In this document: in pieces, positions 9,540 to 15,973 of the stretch
Layout of the letters: each line of letters opens with the position of its first letter
Position numbering within the stretch: the stretch's first letter is position 1
NCBI RefSeq assembly: GCF_001431465.1
Contig: NZ_LDJJ01000063.1
Location: 1 to 50,377, forward strand
Source: Stenotrophomonas terrae
GTDB lineage: Bacteria > Pseudomonadota > Gammaproteobacteria > Xanthomonadales > Xanthomonadaceae
DNA length: 50,377 nucleotides
Reading direction: 5' to 3'
Position numbers and translations under genes: made by a program
Notes under the pieces: model-generated
Told to the model about the DNA's origin: nothing
Database searches by the model: none
The model's input: only the letters and a program-made list of their open reading frames with translations

Positions 9540-10016
9540 TTACCTGGCCTCCACAACCTGCAGTGTCGTCGCTACAAATACCGAATCCGAAGCGGAGAGC
9601 ATCGGTGTCAGATCGAAAGAAAATCGAACTGTCAGATCTACCGGTTTCAAGGCAAATCGGTTTATCGAATCTGGCGCTACCAGCCAAGGGATTCGAACCG
9701 CTTCGCCAGGAGAGAGAACTTGCACCTGTTTGGCCAAAGTTGAACTGGGTGGTCCCATGCACAGTCGGCTCTCCTTTCCCGAGTGATTGTCCACAAGGAT
9801 CACCTTTGGTTCGCGCCTGCGGTAGTAATCGATTGGCAGCGACACTGGCTCCTCGCTCGCGTTGAACAGCTCCAACTCCACGTGGATCATCTCACCGGTA
9901 AATGGGCAGGGTTTGCCGCCAGGGCAATGAGCGCGCAGCTCAATCATGGAAGCAGTCTGCCCGCTATGCGCGGACAAGGGCAGCAATAGAATCAGGATCA
10001 AGAAGAGACGACGCAC
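9540..10016 (-). CDS. Small exported protein of unknown function
   Basis: I do not recognise this protein. I place the start at a GTG (10016) preceded by GGGAGG, which gives 158 residues beginning with a charged segment and a strongly hydrophobic stretch (LFLILILLLPLSAHSG), a likely signal peptide. The rest is polar with alternating hydrophobic residues, compatible with a periplasmic beta-sandwich, and contains two cysteines near CPGGKPC. The same frame stays open upstream through the second half of a broken PAAR gene, so the unbroken ancestor may have been a PAAR-linked product or a neighbour of one. Base composition here is AT-richer than the neighbouring operons, which suggests transfer. 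A role as partner or immunity protein to a type VI effector is possible but unsupported by any motif. Confidence 0.6.
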   Translation of the reverse strand: MRRLFLILILLLPLSAHSGQTASMIELRAHCPGGKPCPFTGEMIHVELELFNASEEPVSLPIDYYRRREPKVILVDNHSGKESRLCMGPPSSTLAKQVQVLSPGEAVRIPWLVAPDSINRFALKPVDLTVRFSFDLTPMLSASDSVFVATTLQVVEAR

Positions 10017-10242
10017 ACGACCTCCCGGCTTGGCGCAGCCGCAACGGGCTTTGTCACCATGGTGTGCGAGCGGCTGGGCATTGATCACCGGTGATGATGG
10101 ATCCCGGGCTGTGGCGGGCGCAGATGACGCGGTCACCGATGCGGGCGACCGCGTGGCCGTCGATATCGGTCTGTGGCGAGCCGGTCAATACCGAGCCACC
10201 GGCTTGCAGGGCATCGCCCACTACGATCAGCGTCCTTGCCAT
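10017..10242 (-). pseudogene. Frameshifted PAAR-domain protein
   Basis: From the ATG at 10242 the reading gives a clear PAAR domain: GDALQAGGSVLTGSP, then DGHAVARIGDRVIC and SIITGD, after which the frame ends prematurely. The second half of the domain (QPLAHHGDKARCGC) is present in another frame immediately afterwards. PAAR proteins cap the VgrG spike of type VI secretion systems and often carry or recruit effectors. The join GGTGATCAAT contains GTGAT where both halves would have had it, which fits loss of 3n+2 bases between short direct repeats. No other type VI gene lies in the window. A sequencing or assembly error is an alternative. Confidence 0.75.
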
Positions 10243-10596
10243 CGTGCTCGGCCCCTCCGTGGCCGGTGCGTTGATTGCAGTCGGGCTCGACCTTAGTGGC
10301 CTGGCTCTTGATCAAGAATGGGATATGTCTGGAAGTGGCTGTCCCTGCAGCACGGTCGGTCACCGCGATGGCGGCAGGTGGACGTAGGGACTGTCCCGAC
10401 AGCCGGACCCCTCACGCTCTGTGCACAGCTTCCGGACGCCGATTCGACCACTGGGGGGACAGTGTGTTGCCACCAATACCGACCTGCGGCGCATGCCGGG
10501 AGGCGCGCGGGATGCGACAATACTGCACGGTCCAGTACGCTTATGTTCAGGCGCGGCTGGCAATCCTAGAACGTTGGTTTTCCGTTAAAGGCCACC
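10243..10596. other. Intergenic region before the mla operon
   Basis: This 354-base stretch separates the divergent PAAR remnant and mlaF. I see a short palindrome GGGACTGTCCC near 10388 but no convincing coding sequence or promoter. The promoter of the mla operon should lie in its right part, but I cannot place it. Confidence 0.5.
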
Positions 10597-11394
10597 ATGC
10601 CCTCAGCTCGGACTCCCTTGGTGCAGTTGTCCAACGTGCGAATCGATCGCGGCGGACGCACCATTCTGCGCGATGTTTCGCTGCAGGTACCGCAAGGCAG
10701 CATCACCGCCGTGTTGGGCCCGTCGGGCAGTGGCAAGTCAACCATGTTGGCGGCATTGACCGGTGAGCTGCGGCCCATCTCCGGCACCGTGCAGTTGTTT
10801 GGTCGGGATATCCCGCACGGCAACCGTGAGCTGCTGGAGATGCGCAAGAACGTTGGCGTGCTGCTGCAGGGCAACGGTCTGCTGACCGACCTGAGCGTGG
10901 CCGACAACGTGGCGCTGCCGCTGCGGGCACATACCAGGCTGCCCGAGCCGGTGCTGCGGCGCCTGGTACAGATGAAGCTGCATGCGGTGGGCCTGCTGGC
11001 CGCTGCCGATGCCTGGCCGCGTGAGCTGTCCGGCGGCATGGCGCGCCGCGTCGCGTTGGCCCGCGCCTTGGCGCTGGACCCGCCGTTGATGATCTACGAC
11101 GAGCCGCTGACCGGGCTGGACCCGATCGCCTCGGGCGTGATCATGAGCCTGATCCAGCGTTTGAACGACAGCCTGGGCCTGACCAGCATCATCGTCAGCC
11201 ACCATGTGCATGAAACCCTGCCGATCTGCGATCAGGCGGTGGTGATCGCCAATGGCGGCATCGTGTTCTCTGGTACTCCGGACGAACTGCAGGCCAGCAC
11301 CGACCCGCTGGTGCGGCAGTTCCTGCACGGCGAGCCGGACGGCCCGATCCCGTTTGATGCGCCCACGCGCAATTACGGGTTGGAGAACGCGTGA
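10597..11394 (+). CDS. mlaF: MlaF, phospholipid ABC transporter ATPase
   Basis: MlaF powers the inner-membrane MlaFEDB complex, which moves phospholipids between the inner and outer membranes to keep outer-membrane lipid asymmetry. The 265-residue protein has Walker A GPSGSGKST at residues 41-49, the ABC signature LSGGMARRVALARA and Walker B LMIYDEPLTGLDP followed by the H-loop IIVSHH. It is the first gene of a six-gene cluster in the order F-E-D-C-B-A. A 199-bp gap containing repeats separates it from mlaE, whereas the later genes overlap or nearly touch. The ATG at 10597 has no strong ribosome site upstream. Confidence 0.95.
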   Translation: MPSARTPLVQLSNVRIDRGGRTILRDVSLQVPQGSITAVLGPSGSGKSTMLAALTGELRPISGTVQLFGRDIPHGNRELLEMRKNVGVLLQGNGLLTDLSVADNVALPLRAHTRLPEPVLRRLVQMKLHAVGLLAAADAWPRELSGGMARRVALARALALDPPLMIYDEPLTGLDPIASGVIMSLIQRLNDSLGLTSIIVSHHVHETLPICDQAVVIANGGIVFSGTPDELQASTDPLVRQFLHGEPDGPIPFDAPTRNYGLENA

Positions 11395-11424
11395 TGCTGA
11401 CGCTGCGCGAAATGCGTGATTCCT

Positions 11425-11550
11425 GCCCCCTCTCCTGCGCAGCGGGAGAGGGATGGGGTGAGGGCGCTCTTGAAGGCGCTTTTGAAGCTGGTGTTGCCAA
11501 AGCTGCCCTCATCCGCCCTTCGGGCACCTTCTCCCGTAAACGGGAGAAGG
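11425..11550. repeat. Pair of palindromic repeats between mlaF and mlaE
   Basis: Two hairpin elements face each other. The left one (11425-11464) has CCCTCTCC / GGGAGAGGG arms followed by ATGGGGTGAGGG. The right one (11506-11550) starts with the same 31 bases as the repeat in recD and ends with CTTCTCCCG / CGGGAGAAG arms. GGGTGAGGGC on the left mirrors GCCCTCATCC on the right, so the whole block can fold into one larger structure. It interrupts the mla operon without hitting a gene. Confidence 0.75.
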
Positions 11551-11593
11551 TATCGTCACCCAGCAATGCTGGTGCTTTTGGAGCCGCTTGCTG

Positions 11594-12343
11594 ATGCCCT
11601 TCACCTCCTCCATCCGCTCGCTGGGCCGTGCCGGGCTGTTTTCGCTGACGGTGCTGCGCGGTTCCCTGCCGACCCGTGACTTCCTGGCCGAGCTGACCCG
11701 CGAGATCTACAAGATCGGTGCACGTTCGCTGCCGATCATCGCCGTTGGCGGCGCGTTTGTCGGCTTGGTGCTGACCCTGCAGGGCTATCGCACGCTGACC
11801 ACCTTTGGTGCCTCCGATGCGCTGTCCACCCTGCTCGGCCTGTCGCTGTACCGCGAACTGGCACCGGTGCTGACCGCGCTGCTGTTCATCGGCCGCGCCG
11901 GCAGCTCGATCGCCGCCGAGCTGGGGCTGATGCGCGCCACCGACCAGATCAAGGCGCTGGAGCTGATGGCCATCGATCCGATCGCCAAGGCAGTTGCGCC
12001 GCGCTTCTGGGCGGCAGTGCTGACCGTGCCGTTGCTGACCGGCATCTTCTGCTCGCTGGCCATCGCCGGTGGTTACTTCGAAGCGGTACACATCCTGGGC
12101 CAGGACAACGGCACGTTCTGGTCGGGGCTGCGTGGCAGCGTCGATTTCTGGGACGACTTTGCGGTGGCCCTGCTCAAGTCGGCGATCTTCGGCGGTACCG
12201 CGGCGCTGGTCGCGGCCTATGTTGGCTTCCACGCCGAGCCGACCATCGAAGGCACCTCGGTGGCCACCACCCGCGCCGTTGTAAATGCCTCGTTGCTGGT
12301 GCTGATGTTCAACTTCGTGTTGTCGGCACTGCTGTTTCAATGA
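11594..12343 (+). CDS. mlaE: MlaE, phospholipid ABC transporter permease
   Basis: MlaE is the membrane-spanning permease of the MlaFEDB complex. I choose the ATG at 11594 (249 residues), which matches the family N-terminus PFTSSIRSLGRAGL; a TTG two codons upstream is less likely. The sequence has the family pattern of hydrophobic helices, with FIGRAGSSIAAELGLMRATD as the conserved cytoplasmic coupling segment, RFWAAVLTVPLLT, and a C-terminal VVNASLLVLMFNFVLSALLF helix. It follows mlaF after a repeat-filled gap and precedes mlaD by 109 bases. Confidence 0.94.
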   Translation: MPFTSSIRSLGRAGLFSLTVLRGSLPTRDFLAELTREIYKIGARSLPIIAVGGAFVGLVLTLQGYRTLTTFGASDALSTLLGLSLYRELAPVLTALLFIGRAGSSIAAELGLMRATDQIKALELMAIDPIAKAVAPRFWAAVLTVPLLTGIFCSLAIAGGYFEAVHILGQDNGTFWSGLRGSVDFWDDFAVALLKSAIFGGTAALVAAYVGFHAEPTIEGTSVATTRAVVNASLLVLMFNFVLSALLFQ

Positions 12344-12452
12344 TGCGATTTCTTCGCAGAAGCCCGCGCATCCGTGTGCGGGGCGTCAATAAAAACCCGA
12401 ACAATCCGCTTCGCACCGCGAAGCAACAGCTGGATCAGGAGTGAGACACAAC

Positions 12453-12977
12453 ATGGCCATCCGTGGACCCAGACTCGAATTTTCCGTCGGCGCCTTCCTG
12501 CTGCTGGCCCTGGCTTCGTTGCTGGTGCTGGCCGTGGCCTCCACCAACCAGCGCTTCGGCATGGGCGGTGGCGACTATGAATTGAAGGCACGCTTCAGCC
12601 AGATCGGGCAGCTGCGCAAGCAGGCGCCAGTGAAGGTTGGCGGTGTGACCATCGGCCAAGTAGCTGACATTCAGCTCGACCCGACTAAATACGATTCCAT
12701 CGTGACCCTGTCGCTGGACAGCAAGTTCAAGGATCTGCCCGCCGACACCTCCGCCGGCATCTTCACCAGCGGTCTGTTGGGCGAAAGCTACATCGGCCTG
12801 CAGCCGGGCGGCGATCCGGATGTATTGAAGTCCGGCGATGAAATCGTCTTCACCCAGCCGGCGGTGGACCTACTGCAGCTGGTAGGCAAGTACATGTTCA
12901 GCGGTGGCGGCAACACCGGCGCTGCTGGCAATGACACCCACGGCGCAGACGCGCCCGCTACGGAACCGCAACCATGA
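12453..12977 (+). CDS. mlaD: MlaD, MCE-domain lipid-binding subunit
   Basis: MlaD is anchored in the inner membrane by one N-terminal helix and forms a hexameric periplasmic ring that passes lipids through its pore. The 174-residue product has the transmembrane segment VGAFLLLALASLLVLAVAS near residues 12-30. The MCE domain follows, with the recognisable VKVGGVTIGQV segment and GLLGESYIGLQPGG. I choose ATG 12453 over the in-frame GTG at 12441 because AGGAG lies 11 bases before it and the N-terminus MAIRGPRLEFSVG is typical. The stop overlaps the mlaC start (ATGA). Confidence 0.94.
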   Translation: MAIRGPRLEFSVGAFLLLALASLLVLAVASTNQRFGMGGGDYELKARFSQIGQLRKQAPVKVGGVTIGQVADIQLDPTKYDSIVTLSLDSKFKDLPADTSAGIFTSGLLGESYIGLQPGGDPDVLKSGDEIVFTQPAVDLLQLVGKYMFSGGGNTGAAGNDTHGADAPATEPQP

Positions 12978-13642
12978 AAGTGAAACTGCTTACCGCCGTG
13001 CTCGCTGCGGCCCTGCTGGCCACCGCGCCGTCGGTCACGCTGGCGCAGGCGCGCCCGGCCGCAACCGCCGCGCAGCCTTCGGCCGCCGCCCGCACCGTGC
13101 TGGATTCCAGCACCCGCATCATCAACGCCCTGCAGACCCGTCGCGCCGAGTTCCGCGCCAATCCGGCAACGCTGCGCAGCTACATCGATGGTGAGCTGAG
13201 CCGCGCCTTCGACCGCGACTACGCTGCCCGCCTGGTATTGGGTGTGCACGGCCGCGGTGCTGCCGATGCCGACGTCAAGCTGTTCGCCGATGCCATGGCC
13301 GACAACCTGATGTCGCGCTACGGCTCGGCCCTGCTCGATATCCAGGGCAAGCCCAGCTTCCGTTACAAGAGCGAGCAGCCGCTGCCGGGCAACCGCGGCG
13401 TCAAGGTGTCCACCGAACTGGTGCGCGCTGGCAGCGAGCCGACCCCGGTCGAGTACCTGATGCGCAACGTCGATGGCCAGTGGAAGATCTTCGACGTGAT
13501 GATCGAAGGCATCTCCTACGTGCAGACCTTCAAGAACCAGTTCGATGCACCGCTGCGACAGAAGTCGATCAAGCAGGTGGCCACCGAACTGCGCAGCGGC
13601 AGCATGCAGGCCAACGCCGGCCCGGCTCCCCGTGGCAAGTAA
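12974..13642 (+). CDS. mlaC: MlaC, periplasmic phospholipid carrier
   Basis: MlaC shuttles phospholipids across the periplasm between the MlaA complex in the outer membrane and the MlaFEDB complex. The 222-residue protein begins with a cleavable signal peptide (VLAAALLATAPSVTLAQA). The family segments YIDGELSRAFDRDYAARLVLG and YLMRNVDGQWKIFDVMIEGIS are clearly visible in outline, the latter being the conserved end of the lipid-binding fold. It overlaps mlaD by 4 bp and mlaB by 11 bp, indicating tight co-translation. Confidence 0.94.
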   Translation: MKVKLLTAVLAAALLATAPSVTLAQARPAATAAQPSAAARTVLDSSTRIINALQTRRAEFRANPATLRSYIDGELSRAFDRDYAARLVLGVHGRGAADADVKLFADAMADNLMSRYGSALLDIQGKPSFRYKSEQPLPGNRGVKVSTELVRAGSEPTPVEYLMRNVDGQWKIFDVMIEGISYVQTFKNQFDAPLRQKSIKQVATELRSGSMQANAGPAPRGK

Positions 13643-13940
13643 AGCCAGCTTCCGCACCGATGGCGACACCCTGCTGCTGGCAGGCGTGATCGACCGCGCG
13701 GCGGTGGTTGCACTGTGGCCGCAGCTGGCGCGTGGGCTTGGCCCCGTACGCCAGCTCGATCTGCAGGCAGTGGAGCGCATCGACAGTGCCGGCCTGGCTT
13801 TGTTGGGTGAGCTTGCTGCACGGCTGCGCGCACAAGGTGACGGCAACGTCAGCGGTGCGCCGGCTGGACTGGACGAATTGTGTGCAGCCTACCGGCTCTC
13901 ACCGTCCCTTGATTTCAACGCCTCCTCAGCAGGAAGCTGA
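13632..13940 (+). CDS. mlaB: MlaB, STAS-domain subunit
   Basis: MlaB is a small cytoplasmic STAS-domain protein that binds MlaF and is needed for assembly and activity of the transporter. The GTG at 13632, inside the last codons of mlaC, gives 102 residues. They show the STAS pattern: an N-terminal sheet (RTDGDTLLLAGVIDRAAVV) and the loop LDLQAVERIDSAGLALLGEL, where DSAG is the conserved motif before the helix. It ends one base before mlaA. The GTG is chosen because no ATG lies nearby in frame and length and alignment fit. Confidence 0.88.
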   Translation: MASKASFRTDGDTLLLAGVIDRAAVVALWPQLARGLGPVRQLDLQAVERIDSAGLALLGELAARLRAQGDGNVSGAPAGLDELCAAYRLSPSLDFNASSAGS

Positions 13941-13941
13941 C

Positions 13942-14940
13942 ATGAAACTTTTCCGCACCCTTCTCCTTCTGCTCGCCGTGGCCCTGCTTGCGGCCTGTGC
14001 CGGCAAGCCGGCGCGCGATGCCATGCCGGCAACCACGCTGGTTGCACCGGCGGCCACCGAACAGGCAGCCGACACCGCCGCAGCGGCCCCCGCTCCGACG
14101 CAGGACACGGCCAGCACCAGCAGCGATGCGCCGCAGGACAATGCCACTGCCAGTGCCAGCGATGCCACCGCACCGACCGGCGCCGAAGACGACTTCGCCG
14201 CGCTTTACGGCGGCCCGGCACCGGGCAGCGAAGGCCAGGACGGCGCGGCTGGCGCCAGCATGACCTACGACCCGTGGGAGAAGTACAACCGCGGCGTGCA
14301 CCGCTTCAACAATGCGGTTGACCGCACGGTCGCACGCCCGCTGGCCACCGCCTATGTCAACGTGGTGCCGCAGTTCGCGCGTACCGGCGTGAGCAACTTC
14401 TTCAGCAACCTGCGTTCGCCGTTGACCATGGTCAACCAGCTGCTGCAGGGCCATGCCGACGATGCCTGGGACACGCTGGGGCGGTTCCTGATGAACTCCA
14501 CCTTCGGTATTGGTGGCCTGTTCGATCCGGCCAGCAAGGCCATGGTGCCCAAGCGCAGCGAAGACTTCGGCCAAACCCTGGGCGCGTGGGGCTGGCGTCG
14601 TTCGCGCTACGTGGAGCTGCCGTTCTTCGGCCCGCGCACCGTGCGTGACGTATTCGGCCTGGCCGGTGATATCCCGCTGTCGCCGATGCGTCAGATCGAG
14701 ATGGACAAGGTCCGCATCGGCTTGCAGGGCCTGCAGCTGGTGGACATGCGTGCACAGCTGATGGCCGTGGATTCGCTGCGTGACACCGCGGTGGACGAAT
14801 ACGCATTGACCCGCGATGCCTGGCTGCAGCGCCGCACCTACCAGATCGAAAAAGATCTGCGCCACGGCGGCAAGCGCGACGACGACGACCAGACCCCGAT
14901 TCCGGTCGACGCGATGCCGATGCCGAACTGGGGCGACTGA
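13942..14940 (+). CDS. mlaA: MlaA (VacJ) outer-membrane lipoprotein
   Basis: MlaA sits in the inner leaflet of the outer membrane and removes misplaced phospholipids from the outer leaflet. The ATG at 13942 has AGGAAG directly upstream and gives 332 residues. A lipoprotein signal ends in LLAAC (Cys near residue 18). A low-complexity Ala/Thr/Pro linker of about 75 residues follows, and then the MlaA domain from YDPWEKYNRGVHRFN, with VSNFFSNLRSPLTMVNQLLQ, FLMNSTFGIGGLFDPA and a conserved DYGQTLG-like EDFGQTLGAWG. In E. coli mlaA is separate from the mla operon; here all six genes are together and a terminator follows. Confidence 0.95.
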   Translation: MKLFRTLLLLLAVALLAACAGKPARDAMPATTLVAPAATEQAADTAAAAPAPTQDTASTSSDAPQDNATASASDATAPTGAEDDFAALYGGPAPGSEGQDGAAGASMTYDPWEKYNRGVHRFNNAVDRTVARPLATAYVNVVPQFARTGVSNFFSNLRSPLTMVNQLLQGHADDAWDTLGRFLMNSTFGIGGLFDPASKAMVPKRSEDFGQTLGAWGWRRSRYVELPFFGPRTVRDVFGLAGDIPLSPMRQIEMDKVRIGLQGLQLVDMRAQLMAVDSLRDTAVDEYALTRDAWLQRRTYQIEKDLRHGGKRDDDDQTPIPVDAMPMPNWGD

Positions 14941-14979
14941 TCCTGGTTGTTGCTGGTTGGTACTCAGCAACATACGAAG

Positions 14980-15005
14980 AGCCCGGGGAAACCCGGGCTT
15001 TTTGT
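14980..15005 (+). terminator. Terminator of the mla operon
   Basis: Perfect 8-bp stem AGCCCGGG / CCCGGGCT with GAAA tetraloop followed by TTTTTG, 40 bases after the mlaA stop. Confidence 0.88.
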
Positions 15006-15022
15006 TTGCTTCTATTTTTTGT

Positions 15023-15117
15023 GTGAGCGGTGTCAACCGCGAAGCTGACGGATCAGCAGATCGCGGTTGGATCCGGTCGCCAAGCAATGTCAGCTTCGCG
15101 GCTGACACCGCTCCCAC
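15023..15117. repeat. GTGGGAGCGG-type paired palindromic repeat
   Basis: The left arm (from GTGAGCGGTGTCAACCGC) and the right arm (ending GCTGACACCGCTCCCAC) are inverted copies with a few differences. Two better copies flank the region before yidC (36203-36299 and 36428-36524). It lies between the convergent mlaA and glutathione peroxidase genes. Confidence 0.8.
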
Positions 15118-15138
15118 AAGAACACATCAGCCGGTGCT

Positions 15139-15684
15139 TTACGCAGCCAGTGCTGCGTCCACTGCCTTGCGCAGGCCTTCGTCATCGGCGGTGGTGTCCG
15201 GGGCGAAGCGGGCGACAACCTTGCCATCCTTGCCGATCAGGAACTTCTCGAAGTTCCACAGCACGGCCGGGGCCGGGTTGGCCTCGATACCGAAGCCGAC
15301 CAGCTTCTCGCGCATCGGGCCTTCGCCGATGGCGGCCGGCTGGGCGGCGGTCAGCTGCTGGTACAGCGGGTGGATATCGTCACCGGCAACGCTGATCTTG
15401 GAGAACATCGGGAAGCTGACGTCATAGGTCAATGCGCAGAACTGCTTGATCTCGTCCTCGCTGCCCGGCTCCTGGCCGTTGAAGTTGTTGGCCGGGAAAC
15501 CCAGCACTTCCAGGCCGGCGTCCTTCTTTTCGCGGTACAGCTTTTCCAGACCTTCGTACTGCGGGGTGAGGCCGCACTTGGAGGCGGTATTGACCACCAG
15601 CAGCACCTTGCCGCGGTAGTCAGCCAACGATGACGGTGCGCCGTCGATGGTGGTCAGCGCGATGTCGTAAACGGAAGCGGTCAT
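15139..15684 (-). CDS. Glutathione peroxidase family protein
   Basis: Members reduce hydrogen peroxide or organic peroxides, usually with thioredoxin in bacteria. I choose the ATG at 15684 (181 residues); a longer in-frame version adds 11 unlikely residues. Visible motifs are NTASKCGLTPQYEGLE with the peroxidatic cysteine, GFPANNFNGQEPGS, FCALTYDVSFPMFSK with a second cysteine, and the active-site Trp-Asn in VLWNFEKFLIGKDG. At the position where the classical motif FPCNQF carries the catalytic glutamine this protein has Asn (FPANNF). The cysteine is in the non-selenium form. No signal peptide is seen, so it is probably cytoplasmic. Confidence 0.9.
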   Translation of the reverse strand: MTASVYDIALTTIDGAPSSLADYRGKVLLVVNTASKCGLTPQYEGLEKLYREKKDAGLEVLGFPANNFNGQEPGSEDEIKQFCALTYDVSFPMFSKISVAGDDIHPLYQQLTAAQPAAIGEGPMREKLVGFGIEANPAPAVLWNFEKFLIGKDGKVVARFAPDTTADDEGLRKAVDAALAA

Positions 15685-15810
15685 GCGGTTGCCTGCTTGG
15701 GGGTTGGGAAAGGCCAAGCATAAACGGCGGCCGTGGCGCTGGCACGACCAACAGGTTGTAACGCTGGGTTCTGTGGTGGTGCTGAACCACGTTCGGGTGC
15801 TGCTTTACCT

Positions 15811-15972
15811 GTAGTGCCGAGCCATGCTCGGCTGGGGCCTTACCGGTAGAGCCCTTGCCGAGCATGGCTCGGCACTACATTGGGCCTTACCGGTAGAGCC
15901 TCTGCCGAGCATGGCTCGGCACTACAGTGGGCGTTGCTTGTCGAGCCTCTGCCGAGCGTGGCTCGGCACTAC
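15811..15972. repeat. Cluster of four SMAG-type hairpins
   Basis: One GTAG-headed hairpin (15811-15832, GTAGTGCCGAGCCATGCTCG) is followed by three in the opposite orientation ending CACTAC (15857-15878, 15904-15925, 15951-15972). The last copy has one base changed in the loop (GAGCGTGG). Spacers between copies share ACCGGTAGAGCC or TCGAGCCTCT. This is the form of the SMAG repeat family described in Stenotrophomonas maltophilia. The cluster abuts the rmuC stop codon and could stabilise its transcript end. Confidence 0.85.
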
Positions 15973-15973
15973 C

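Noticed and set aside
9314..9865. Plus-strand frame of 183 codons
   Set aside because: Opposite the small exported protein and without family motifs; codon pattern does not support it.
15811..15972. CRISPR array
   Set aside because: The repeats are palindromic with GTAG/CTAC ends, in mixed orientation and with similar rather than unique spacers; they are SMAG-type elements.
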